From positions 1-18,655 of the forward strand of contig JAWUVO010000016.1 of assembly GCA_034112325.1 (NCBI GenBank): DNA of 18,655 bases, given 5' to 3'. Source of the stretch: Bermanella sp034112325 (lineage in GTDB: Bacteria; Pseudomonadota; Gammaproteobacteria; Pseudomonadales; Oceanobacteraceae). This document shows positions 1-7,425 of this stretch, piece by piece. The translations under genes were made by a program, and so were the position numbers. Each line of letters begins with the position of its first letter. Positions within the stretch are counted from its first letter, which is position 1. Under the pieces are notes generated by a model that did not search any database, was not told the DNA's origin, and saw only the letters and a list, made by a program, of their open reading frames with translations.

Positions 1-65
1 CCATTCTAGGGCCACTTTAACACACTATTGTCTAAGTCATTTATCGTTTTTAGTTATTTTGTAGG

Positions 66-71
66 TACAAT
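66..71 (+). promoter_or_regulatory. Possible -10 element of gshB promoter
   Basis: TACAAT matches the sigma-70 -10 consensus at 5 of 6 positions and lies about 33 bases before the gshB start. I see no good -35 hexamer at 16-18 bp spacing; the nearest candidates around 41-48 are poor. Bases 1-103 hold no supported gene. The call rests on one hexamer in an AT-rich leader. Confidence 0.25.
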
Positions 72-103
72 GCCATGAGTTTTTTACATTCAGGTGAATA
101 TTT

Positions 104-1054
104 ATGTCTATTAAGTTAGGTATTGTGATGGATCCCATTGAGGGCATCGCCTTCAAAAAGGATACATCAATTGCATTACTGGACGCCGCACAACGCAAGG
201 GCTGGGAACTCTTTTACATGGAGCAAGCCGACCTAGCCCTAGAGCAAGGCCGCGCAATGGCAAGCATGACCAAACTAACCGTAAAAATGGACCCTGATAA
301 TTGGTTCGAAAAAGGTGAAACAGAGTACCTCCCTCTATCAACATTAAATGTTGTATTAATGCGTACCGACCCGCCATTTGATAACGAATATATTTATAGC
401 ACCTACATTCTTGAGCGCGCTGAAAACGAAGGCACCTTAATCGTCAACAAGCCCCAAAGTTTACGTGACTGCAATGAGAAAGTTTTTGCCACTGCCTTCC
501 CAGATTGCTGTCCCGAAGTATTAGTAACTAAAGACGCCGCCCGCCTGAAAGAATTTCATAAGACCCACCAAGATGTAATTTTTAAGCCACTAGACGGCAT
601 GGGTGGCTCTTCTATTTTCCGGCTGAAACATGATGATCCCAATGTGAGTGTCATTATTGAAACACTGACAAAGTACGGCAAAGAAACCATTATGGCGCAA
701 AAATACATCCCTGAGATCAAGCAAGGTGACAAGCGCATACTCATGATTGACGGCGAACCCGTTTCTCATGCCCTGGCGCGCATCCCTCAAAAAGGTGAAA
801 CCCGAGGCAATATTGCCGCCGGCGGTACAGGTGTGACTCAAGCTTTAACCGAGCGAGATTATTGGATTGCCAAGCAAATTGGGCCCACCTTAAAAGAAAA
901 AGGACTTATTTTTGTCGGATTGGATGTGATTGGCGATTATTTAACCGAAATAAATGTGACCAGCCCAACGTGTGTACGAGAGATTAGTCGTGACAGCAAT
1001 CAGGATATTGCCATGATGCTAATGGATGCCATCGAGAAGCGACTTAACAAATAG
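104..1054 (+). CDS. gshB: Glutathione synthetase
   Basis: This cytoplasmic ATP-grasp ligase joins gamma-glutamylcysteine and glycine to form glutathione, the second and last step of the pathway. At 316 residues it has the usual length of bacterial GshB and is recognisable along its whole length. Visible signatures are the N-terminal KLGIVMDP segment (4-10), NKPQSLRDCNEK (115-126), the glycine-rich ATP-grasp loop KPLDGMGG (161-168), the ETRGN substrate loop (232-236) and the C-terminal metal/ATP segment GLDVIGDYLTEINVTSPTC (272-290). The ATG is preceded six bases upstream by a good Shine-Dalgarno sequence, AGGTGA at 92-97, so the start is well supported. It is the first gene of a co-directional run through pyrC'. 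In Pseudomonas gshB also sits directly before a tonB gene, as here. Confidence 0.97.
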   Translation: MSIKLGIVMDPIEGIAFKKDTSIALLDAAQRKGWELFYMEQADLALEQGRAMASMTKLTVKMDPDNWFEKGETEYLPLSTLNVVLMRTDPPFDNEYIYSTYILERAENEGTLIVNKPQSLRDCNEKVFATAFPDCCPEVLVTKDAARLKEFHKTHQDVIFKPLDGMGGSSIFRLKHDDPNVSVIIETLTKYGKETIMAQKYIPEIKQGDKRILMIDGEPVSHALARIPQKGETRGNIAAGGTGVTQALTERDYWIAKQIGPTLKEKGLIFVGLDVIGDYLTEINVTSPTCVREISRDSNQDIAMMLMDAIEKRLNK

Positions 1055-1078
1055 ATCAGCAATTAACTCTGAAAGTCA

Positions 1079-1116
1079 GGTCGCACTCATTATTGTCAGC
1101 CAATATTTGTGCGACC
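1079..1116. repeat. Inverted repeat in the gshB-tonB gap
   Basis: GGTCGCAC (1079-1086) is repeated as its exact reverse complement GTGCGACC (1109-1116) around a 22-base loop. It is the most GC-rich element in a 160-base intergenic gap. No T-run follows it on the + strand, so it is not a classical terminator of gshB. It is followed by a short CCCAA direct repeat. It could be an operator or an RNA hairpin ahead of tonB; function is unknown. Confidence 0.4.
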
Positions 1117-1214
1117 CAACCCAACCCCAGATAAAACATTGGTATTTGTTAAGATTCACGTGGTCAACGCCTGTCGCAACTGGCAAAATAGCTCAATCTA
1201 TTTGGGAACACACC

Positions 1215-2090
1215 ATGAGCCAAGCAATCGCCGTTAGCGATTATGATCGTTTTAGTTTCGCCATATTCATGGCTGCAGTTTTCCATTTATTAATTATTTT
1301 TGGTATTGGCTTTGGCCTTCCTGATAAACAGTCCAGCGCCACCACTTTGGATGTAACACTGGCCCAGAGTCATCAAGAGAAAGCCCCAGATAAAGCCGAC
1401 TTTTTAGCTCAAGCCAATCAACAAGGCAGCGGCACGCTTAAAGAGCGTGCTGCAATGACCACTACCGAAATCGCCGACTACGCCGCCGAAGAAATTCGTA
1501 AAACCCAGCGCCTACAGCAAGTGGCCAGCGCCCCCCAGCCCAACCAGCAAAATTACCGTGCCATTACCAGCTTGTATGGCAACTTTAGCATCGAGAGCTA
1601 TCGCCTAGAACAAGACCTTAAGGCACTTGACTTACCCGAAGGGCAAACTAAAAGTCTTTTAGAGCGCAGCCTTGAAATTGCTAGCTTAGAAGCCAAGCTA
1701 GACCGTCAACGTCAAACTCTGACTAAAGAACCTAGAACTCGCCGCCTTACCGCCACGTCTACCCGCCGCAGTTCAGACGCTCTATATATGAACCAATGGC
1801 TGCACAAGATCGAAAGCATTGGCAATACCAATTATCCCATAGAAGCTAGGCAGCAAAATATTAATGGTAAATTACGCCTGCTAGTTGCGGTGAAAGCTGA
1901 CGGCACAATTGATCAATTAAAAGTACTAGAATCCTCACGACACAAGGTACTGGACGATGCCGCTTAAAACATTGTACGCCTCGCGTCACCGTTTGCCCCT
2001 TTCTCAGAAGAAATGAGGAAAGATACAGAAGTACTAGAAATTATCCGCACCTGGCAATTTGGTAAAAATCTTTTTTCAACTGATAGTTAA
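1215..2090 (+). pseudogene. tonB: tonB-family gene interrupted by an in-frame TAA stop
   Basis: This is an energy transducer of the TonB family (PA0406/TonB3-like by position). ATG 1215 gives a short cytoplasmic tail, one membrane segment at about residues 13-34 (FSFAIFMAAVFHLLIIFGIGF), a charged, partly helical periplasmic spacer with no proline-rich region, and a C-terminal TonB domain beginning near the YP motif (NYPIEARQQNINGKLRL). Translation stops at TAA 1965-1967 after 250 residues, just after SSRHKVLDDAA. The same frame then continues for 40 sense codons with typical TonB ending sequence (NIVRLASPFAPFSEE, then EVLEIIRTWQFGKN) to a second TAA at 2088-2090, three bases before yqgE. One CAA-to-TAA change would explain it. 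Without the tail the domain lacks its last helix/strand and is probably inactive. A sequencing error is possible. An upstream extension of the frame to 1026 overlaps gshB and is unlikely. No exbB/exbD is adjacent. Confidence 0.8.
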
Positions 2091-2093
2091 GAT

Positions 2094-2660
2094 ATGGAAT
2101 CGATAGATAATTTAAAACATCACTTTTTGCTGGCCATGCCGCAAATGAACGACCAATATTTTGGCCAAAGTGTTTGCTATATTTGCGACCACACAGAGCA
2201 TGGGTCAATGGGGCTGGTCATTAACAAACCGACTAATGTTAGCCTCACCGATATCTTTGATGAACTTGCTATTAACACGTCAAACCACAGCGTTAAAAAT
2301 AGCTCGGCCGTCATGCAAGGGGGACCGGTAAGCCTTGAACAAGGGTTTGTATTGTATAACGGTACCTCAAATAACGTTGAAAACACCGAGATAGCCCAAG
2401 GTGTTAGACTTAGCACTTCAAAAGAAATATTAGTTAATATTGCTCAAGGCACTGGGCCAGACAATGCCTTAATATGCCTAGGTTACGCAGGCTGGGAAGC
2501 CGGGCAGTTAGAAGCCGAAATTGCAGATAATGCATGGCTTACGGTTGAAGCAGATGACACCCTTCTATTTCATACCCCCACTGAAGACATTGCCAAACAA
2601 GCGGCCAGTAAATTAGGGGTAGACTTAAGTTTACTGTCTTCACTGTCAGGGCACGCTTAA
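2094..2660 (+). CDS. yqgE: YqgE/AlgH family protein (UPF0301, DUF179)
   Basis: A 188-residue cytoplasmic protein of the YqgE/AlgH family. The name AlgH comes from a proposed role in alginate regulation in Pseudomonas; the biochemical function is not settled. Family signatures are HHFLLAMPQM near the N-terminus (9-18), SMGLVINKP (38-46), GGPV (76-79) and GYAGWEAGQLE (130-140). The start ATG lies three bases after the full-length tonB frame ends, and the Shine-Dalgarno sequence is weak, so translation is probably coupled to tonB; the nonsense codon in tonB could therefore affect it. It is followed at 12 bases by ruvX, the near-universal gammaproteobacterial pairing. Confidence 0.94.
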   Translation: MESIDNLKHHFLLAMPQMNDQYFGQSVCYICDHTEHGSMGLVINKPTNVSLTDIFDELAINTSNHSVKNSSAVMQGGPVSLEQGFVLYNGTSNNVENTEIAQGVRLSTSKEILVNIAQGTGPDNALICLGYAGWEAGQLEAEIADNAWLTVEADDTLLFHTPTEDIAKQAASKLGVDLSLLSSLSGHA

Positions 2661-2672
2661 TTAAGGATTAAT

Positions 2673-3149
2673 GTGGAAGTAAACGTCACAAATAAAATTC
2701 AAACCGTAATGGGTTTTGATTATGGAAAAAAACGTACCGGCTTAGCGGTTGGCCAGCGCATGTTAGAAAATGCCAATGGCATTGGGTTTGTTAACGCTAC
2801 TGACGGCAAGCCGAATTGGGACCAGCTGGATGCGTTTGTTAAAGAGTGGCAGCCGGATGCATTTGTTGTAGGTCTGCCTATTAATATGGATGGCACCGAC
2901 AGTGATATGTCACGACGGGCAAACAAATTCAGCAAGCGTTTAAGCGGACGCTACGGCAAACCCAGCTTTACAATTGACGAACGCTTAAGTACTTTTGCCG
3001 CCAAACAAGAAGCTAAAACTAGAGGCCATAAAGGGCACTATAAATCTGACCCCGTCGATGCTTTAGCTGCACGATACATTTTAGAAACTTGGTTGAATCA
3101 CTATCCACTGGATAAAGAGACGTTGGATAAAGAGACGTTGGATAAATAG
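2673..3149 (+). CDS. ruvX: Holliday junction resolvase-like protein RuvX/YqgF
   Basis: An RNase H-fold nuclease of the YqgF family, linked in bacteria to pre-16S rRNA 5'-end maturation and also proposed as a Holliday junction resolvase. The three expected acidic residues are visible: D16 in FDYG, E103 in DERLST and D129 in DPVDALAA. VVGLPINMDGT (65-75) is the family core. The start is GTG 2673 with AGGA at 2664-2667; the overlapping ATG at 2671 runs into a stop after three codons, and ATG 2709 would remove the beginning of the first strand. The family normally ends near YILETW plus a short tail; here 158 residues end in LDKET-LDKET-LDK, encoded by a 15-bp tandem repeat. Confidence 0.95.
   Translation: MEVNVTNKIQTVMGFDYGKKRTGLAVGQRMLENANGIGFVNATDGKPNWDQLDAFVKEWQPDAFVVGLPINMDGTDSDMSRRANKFSKRLSGRYGKPSFTIDERLSTFAAKQEAKTRGHKGHYKSDPVDALAARYILETWLNHYPLDKETLDKETLDK
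3109..3146 (+). repeat. 15-bp tandem repeat, 2.5 copies, in the ruvX 3' end
   Basis: The unit TGGATAAAGAGACGT occurs exactly at 3109-3123 and 3124-3138, followed by the first eight bases of a third copy up to the stop codon. It encodes LDKET repeated. Because the unit is five codons, gain or loss of copies keeps the frame and the same stop. Confidence 0.9.
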
Positions 3150-3181
3150 CCATTAAATTAACAACTGGAATAGCAAGCCGT

Positions 3182-3682
3182 ATGTCTTTACCTCAACCTT
3201 CAAATTTAATCAGTAACATGGTCGACGATATTAATCAGCGCTTCCCTGTTCTGGATGACAGCATAGTAATGGTAGGTATTCATACCGGCGGTGCTTGGAT
3301 TGCTCAAGAATTATTTAAGCAATTAAAATTATCTACCGAGCTGGGCTTATTAGATATCAGTTTTTATCGTGATGACTTTAGCCAAAATGGCTTACACCCA
3401 AAGGTTAAAAGTAGCGAACTTCCCGATATTGAAGGTAAAACAATTATACTGGTAGACGATGTCATTATGTCTGGTCGCACCATTCGCGCTGCTATGAATG
3501 AATTATTTGACTACGGCCGACCTGAAAAAATAGTGTTGGCCTGCTTGCTTGACGTTGGTCGCCGCGAGCTGCCTATACAAGTAGATATTGTTGGTGAAAA
3601 GATTAACTGTTCAGAAGATCAACGGATTAAACTCCGTGGCCCAGAACCACTTTCACTCTTCACCGTGACGCTGGATAAATAA
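3182..3682 (+). CDS. pyrR: PyrR bifunctional regulator / uracil phosphoribosyltransferase-like protein
   Basis: A 166-residue type I phosphoribosyltransferase-fold protein of the PyrR family. The PRPP-binding signature LVDDVIMSGRT spans residues 90-100, and the FYRDDF segment (61-66) and the GGAW segment near the N-terminus are typical of PyrR. In Bacillus PyrR binds pyr mRNA with UMP and controls attenuation; in pseudomonads it lies directly before pyrB and affects pyr gene expression, with less certain enzymatic activity. The ATG lies 32 bases after ruvX with only a weak ribosome site. pyrB begins three bases after the PyrR stop, so the two are almost certainly co-transcribed. I do not see a clear PyrR-binding leader hairpin upstream. 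Confidence 0.94.
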   Translation: MSLPQPSNLISNMVDDINQRFPVLDDSIVMVGIHTGGAWIAQELFKQLKLSTELGLLDISFYRDDFSQNGLHPKVKSSELPDIEGKTIILVDDVIMSGRTIRAAMNELFDYGRPEKIVLACLLDVGRRELPIQVDIVGEKINCSEDQRIKLRGPEPLSLFTVTLDK

Positions 3683-3685
3683 CTT

Positions 3686-4675
3686 ATGAAAATGCATCCA
3701 ATGGATCCTAGTCAAATGCAATTAACTGAAGATGGTCGGTTAAAACATTTTTTGACTACAGAAGGCTTAAGCAAAGAACTTCTAACTGAAATTTTAGACA
3801 CCGCCGATAGCTTTATTGGCACCCAAGCTCGCAGTGTAAAAACAGTTCCATTGTTACGTGGTAAAACCGTTGTTAATTTATTTTTTGAAAACTCTACCCG
3901 TACACGTTCAACTTTTGAATTAGCCGCCAAACGATTAAGTGCCAACATTTTAAATTTAGACATCGCCAGCAGTGCCACCAGTAAAGGTGAAACACTAATG
4001 GACACGCTGTGGAATTTAGAGTCTATGTACAGCGATATGTTTATAGTACGTCATGCAGACTCGGGGGCCGCCCACTTTATTGCTCAACATGTTACACCAA
4101 AAGTGGCCGTTATTAATGCTGGCGATGGTCGTCATGCTCACCCAACACAAGCCATGTTAGACATGCTAACCATTCGACGTGAGAAAGGCAGCTTTGAAAA
4201 TTTAACCGTAGCAATTGTCGGTGATATTTTACATAGCCGCGTTGCACGCTCGCAAATATATGCCCTTAACACTCTAGGGGCGGCTGAAGTTAGGGTCATA
4301 GGTCCAAACACTTTATTGCCCACAGAAATTGAAAGCTTAGGCGCTAAACCTTTTCATAATATGAAACAGGGTCTTAAAGGTGTCGATGTTATTATCATGC
4401 TGCGCTTACAAAAAGAACGCATGCAAAATGCATTACTGCCAAGTGAGTCTGAATTTTATCGCCTATATGGTTTAACCACAGACAAATTAGCTCTGGCTAA
4501 CCCAGATGCCATTGTCATGCACCCAGGTCCTATTAATCGCGGCGTAGAAATTGAAAGCGCCGTTGCTGACGGTCCACAAAGTGTCATATTAAAACAAGTA
4601 AGTAATGGTATTCCTATGCGTATGGCTGTTATGGCAATGGCCATGAGTGGCCAGCAACGTAAGGAGGAGGAATAA
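3686..4675 (+). CDS. pyrB: Aspartate carbamoyltransferase catalytic subunit
   Basis: Catalyses the first committed pyrimidine step, carbamoyl phosphate plus L-aspartate to N-carbamoyl-aspartate. The carbamoyl-phosphate loop FFENSTRTRSTFE is at 66-78, followed by HAHPTQAMLDML (150-161) and the C-terminal MHPGPINRGVEIESAV (278-293). The 329-residue length, with an N-terminal extension of about ten residues before the DGRLKHFL segment, matches the pseudomonad class A ATCase, in which PyrB assembles with an inactive dihydroorotase. The gene ends one base before pyrC', and the pyrC' ribosome site lies inside its last codons. Several nearby ATGs (3686, 3692, 3701) could serve as start; 3686 is taken because it lies three bases after pyrR. 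Confidence 0.97.
   Translation: MKMHPMDPSQMQLTEDGRLKHFLTTEGLSKELLTEILDTADSFIGTQARSVKTVPLLRGKTVVNLFFENSTRTRSTFELAAKRLSANILNLDIASSATSKGETLMDTLWNLESMYSDMFIVRHADSGAAHFIAQHVTPKVAVINAGDGRHAHPTQAMLDMLTIRREKGSFENLTVAIVGDILHSRVARSQIYALNTLGAAEVRVIGPNTLLPTEIESLGAKPFHNMKQGLKGVDVIIMLRLQKERMQNALLPSESEFYRLYGLTTDKLALANPDAIVMHPGPINRGVEIESAVADGPQSVILKQVSNGIPMRMAVMAMAMSGQQRKEEE
4661..4670 (+). promoter_or_regulatory. Strong Shine-Dalgarno for pyrC' inside the pyrB 3' end
   Basis: AAGGAGGAGG ends six bases before ATG 4677 and is embedded in the last pyrB codons (K-E-E-E). It fixes the pyrC' start at 4677 rather than the in-frame upstream ATG at 4647, and indicates high, coupled translation of the two ATCase components. 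Confidence 0.85.
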
Positions 4676-4676
4676 T

Positions 4677-5966
4677 ATGATTATTAAACCCCAGCATACG
4701 ATCTGCATTAAAAATGGCCATGTGTTTGATCCAGGCCAGAATATAGACTCTGTAACCGATATCTATATTGAAAATGATTCTATTGTAGCTATCGGCCAAG
4801 CCCCTAAAGGTTTTATTCCCGAAGAAAAAATTGATGCCTCAGGAAAAATGATTTTTGCTGGCTTTATCGACACCAATGCATTTTTATCTGAGCCCGGCTT
4901 AACACAAAAAGGCACCATCGCTAGCGAGACTCAGGCTGCAGCTAAGTCTGGTATCACTACCCTTTGCTGCACGCCTAACACCCAGCCTGTTTTAGACAGC
5001 GCTGCGCAAGTGACACAAGTAATAGACAAAGCCAAGCAAGCAGGGTTTTGTAACGTATTACCCATAGGCGCCCTTACTGCAAACTTAGAAGGCAAGCAAC
5101 TTAGTAACATGTACAGCTTAAAAGAAGCTGGATGCATTGCACTTAGTAACCAAGAAGTTGCGTTTAAAGACAATCGAGTAATCAAACAATGTTATCGCTA
5201 CGCCGCGGGTTTTGACATTACGGTTATGGTCACTCCGCTTGACCCCGCTTTAGCACAAGATGGCTGCATGAGTGAATGTGCCACCAGCACAAAGCTAGGC
5301 TTAGAAGGCATTAGTGAAAGCGCTGAAACCATTGCATTGGCACAGCATATTATTTTAGCAAAAGAAGCTGGCGTTAAACTGCACATTAGCCGAGTAAGCA
5401 GTAAATGCGCTGTTGATATGATTTTGGCGGCCAAACAAGATGGCGTAAATATCAGTGCAGATGTGGCATTAGGTAATTTAATATTCAGTGCAGATGATTG
5501 TGCTGGCTATAACAGCCTAATGCATGTGTCTCCGGTGTATCGCAGCAAACAAGATAAACAAGCATTATTAGACGCAGTAAACGCAGGCCACTTATCTATT
5601 TGCTCAAATCACTTACCTCAAGATGTGGCAAGTAAAATGGCGCCTTTCGCGGCTAGTGGTAAAGGCATAAATACTCTCGATAGCTTTGCCTCTAACCTGC
5701 TTACTTTAGTCGCTGATAAACAGCTGACACTTTCAGCAGCAATTAATGCCGTCTCAACTTTACCAGCACAGCAGTTAAATATTGAAGCTGGTGCAATTAA
5801 AGTTGAAGCTTTTGCGGACCTTTGCATTGCCGAGTTAAATTCAACTGTTGTGTATAACGCTAAAGACTTGTTATCAAAAGGCATGAACAGCCCGTGGCTA
5901 GGACAAACCCTAACAGGGAAGATAGTCACAACCATTAGAGCGGGTAACATTGTTTATCAGGATTAA
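4677..5966 (+). CDS. pyrC': Inactive dihydroorotase homologue PyrC' (PyrX), ATCase partner
   Basis: A 429-residue amidohydrolase-fold protein related to dihydroorotase. The overall pattern is clear (GFIDTNAFLSEPG at 62-74, TLCCTPNTQP at 95-104, GISESAE at 211-217, SPVYRS at 285-290), but metal ligands are gone. The expected HxH after GFID is N67-x-F69, the HxxH in KLHISRVS ends in R239, the HH pair after ADVxP is G266-N267, and the ATDHAP aspartate is N311. It should therefore not hydrolyse dihydroorotate. In Pseudomonas putida the equivalent pyrC' product is inactive but required for assembly of active ATCase with PyrB, and position and spacing here support the same role. A separate active pyrC should exist elsewhere in the genome. 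Confidence 0.93.
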   Translation: MIIKPQHTICIKNGHVFDPGQNIDSVTDIYIENDSIVAIGQAPKGFIPEEKIDASGKMIFAGFIDTNAFLSEPGLTQKGTIASETQAAAKSGITTLCCTPNTQPVLDSAAQVTQVIDKAKQAGFCNVLPIGALTANLEGKQLSNMYSLKEAGCIALSNQEVAFKDNRVIKQCYRYAAGFDITVMVTPLDPALAQDGCMSECATSTKLGLEGISESAETIALAQHIILAKEAGVKLHISRVSSKCAVDMILAAKQDGVNISADVALGNLIFSADDCAGYNSLMHVSPVYRSKQDKQALLDAVNAGHLSICSNHLPQDVASKMAPFAASGKGINTLDSFASNLLTLVADKQLTLSAAINAVSTLPAQQLNIEAGAIKVEAFADLCIAELNSTVVYNAKDLLSKGMNSPWLGQTLTGKIVTTIRAGNIVYQD

Positions 5967-5990
5967 TTAAACATTTCTGTATAGAAATAA

Positions 5991-6016
5991 AAAAGGACAC
6001 CAAGGTGTCCTTTTTT
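5991..6016. terminator. Bidirectional rho-independent terminator after pyrC'
   Basis: GGACACC (5995-6001) pairs with GGTGTCC (6004-6010), effectively a CAAG tetraloop, followed by six Ts on the + strand and preceded by an A-run that gives a U-run on the - strand. It ends the gshB-pyrC' run and, read the other way, terminates the solute-binding protein gene that stops at 6057. Confidence 0.9.
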
Positions 6017-6056
6017 ATTTTAAGATCTAATTATTTTTTAATGCTAGTGTCCAGCT

Positions 6057-7205
6057 TTACTCAAAAAATAAACTATAATCCCAACCGGCTGAGGCTATGG
6101 CTGCTTTACTGTTAATAAGTCCAATATCATTAAATGCATTTTGTACTTGATCGTTTAATACGTCTAAGCGATATTGGAAATTAGGGTTACTAAAGAAATC
6201 TTGGTTGCCCTGTTTATCTACAAACTGGGCATCGTAATATAAATTCTCTATGTCTAATTTCGCGGTTTTATCACCCAGTAAAATATCGGCCGACACCTCC
6301 TGCAGCTGTAATTTTTTAGGGTTACCCAGATCGGCCATTAAGGCTTGGAACTGCTTAGAAGTTGTCATCAACGTTTGTACAAACGTCTGGACTTCTGCTT
6401 TATTCTGTTGAAAATAATCGGCACGCACCACATAGACATCAGCAATAATTCGGCGTGCAAACATAGTTGAAATAATCATGCGCGCACCCTCAATAGAATC
6501 TTTGCTACCTGTTCCAACTCTTCGGCCAGACGTAATGCCATAAGCATCTGAAATAATCATAAATGATGCATCAATCTCATTTAACTTTAATGCTGCTGCT
6601 GGTGAATTTGGCGATAAGGTTAAATCTTGCATCCACTTTAAATTAACATCGCTCATTTTTAACCCAGCCTGAGTTAACAAAGTAGTCATAAAATCTACAT
6701 GGGGACCGTATGCTTGAATAGCGATAGTTTTTCCTTTTAACTGATCAACTCGCATAATATTATTTTTTGCAACCAGCGTATCACCACCTCTAGACCATGT
6801 TAGCTGATAGATAACTATGGGCTTAGTTCTTGGGTCCTTATTAATTAAGTCTAGCGCCTGATTACACATACCAATAGTGCAACGTAGATAAGGAGAAGCC
6901 CCAGATAAATAATCTTGAAGCTGTTTATCAAAGTTATCCTGTAGAACAAATTCATAATTCAAACCTGCCTTTGCCATAGGACTGTTAGCTTGAGTTGTTG
7001 TACTCATTCCATTGGCAAGAATACTTACCATATCTCCACCCCAGGTGATCATAGGAACACGCATAGGAGAGGTACGCTTCACTGGCCCAACTTTTGTATT
7101 AATCCGATCAGCTAAAGGCTGCGGATTTATGAACTGAGGTGAGGCAAAAACATGGGGTGAAAAAAATTGAGCAAGTAACATTAAAACAAATAAGAGTGAG
7201 CGCAT
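6057..7205 (-). CDS. Orphan periplasmic solute-binding protein, NMT1/TauA/SsuA-like
   Basis: A predicted periplasmic ABC-type binding protein, 382 residues from ATG 7205. The N-terminus is a classical Sec signal (R2, hydrophobic 3-15, probable cleavage after PHVFA at about 21). The mature part begins with a linker and the PMRVPMITWGGD segment (48-58) typical of the first strand of nitrate/taurine/thiamine-precursor type binding proteins. Then come KGKTIAI (strand after the hinge), a helix motif QAGLK and WMQDL...AAALKLNEIDASFMI, the usual 'number of sites' region of NMT1-like folds. C109 and C114 could form a periplasmic disulfide. No permease or ATPase is nearby, so ligand and transporter are unknown; a sensor or scavenging role is possible. 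An in-frame TTG at 7295 would add 30 residues before the signal peptide and is unlikely. AGGA lies about 12 bases before the chosen ATG, a loose fit. Confidence 0.82.
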   Translation of the reverse strand: MRSLLFVLMLLAQFFSPHVFASPQFINPQPLADRINTKVGPVKRTSPMRVPMITWGGDMVSILANGMSTTTQANSPMAKAGLNYEFVLQDNFDKQLQDYLSGASPYLRCTIGMCNQALDLINKDPRTKPIVIYQLTWSRGGDTLVAKNNIMRVDQLKGKTIAIQAYGPHVDFMTTLLTQAGLKMSDVNLKWMQDLTLSPNSPAAALKLNEIDASFMIISDAYGITSGRRVGTGSKDSIEGARMIISTMFARRIIADVYVVRADYFQQNKAEVQTFVQTLMTTSKQFQALMADLGNPKKLQLQEVSADILLGDKTAKLDIENLYYDAQFVDKQGNQDFFSNPNFQYRLDVLNDQVQNAFNDIGLINSKAAIASAGWDYSLFFE

Positions 7206-7345
7206 TACAACTGTATGTCCTGTAAAAATTAACGGTATTTGCAGTTCTAAGCAATAATAGTGCCTAACAGTATTTATCGCTCCTAATTTGTGCAAATGAT
7301 GATTAGTCGTGCCCTACAACTTTATTATTTTATTTATTACGCCGT

Positions 7346-7375
7346 TCCAAATTTAAGTTTTCGCACTAATTTGGA
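7346..7375. repeat. Inverted repeat between the binding-protein gene and the small ORF
   Basis: TCCAAATT (7346-7353) and AATTTGGA (7368-7375) are exact reverse complements around a 14-base loop, in the 220-base gap between the small gene at 7426 and the binding protein. No T-run follows on either strand, so it is a poor terminator. It could be an operator for the binding-protein gene transcribed leftwards. Nothing else is recognisable in the gap. Confidence 0.35.
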
Positions 7376-7425
7376 CTTCGATTTATTTAAGCGCCTCAAA
7401 ATAAGGCAATGATAATTTTTTATAG

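Noticed and set aside
1026..1214. 63-codon upstream extension of the tonB frame
   Set aside because: It overlaps the end of gshB out of frame, would put a long polar leader before the membrane segment, and ATG 1215 gives a normal TonB N-terminus.
7205..7295. TTG start at 7295 for the binding protein
   Set aside because: It would place 30 residues ahead of a clear Sec signal peptide that begins at ATG 7205.
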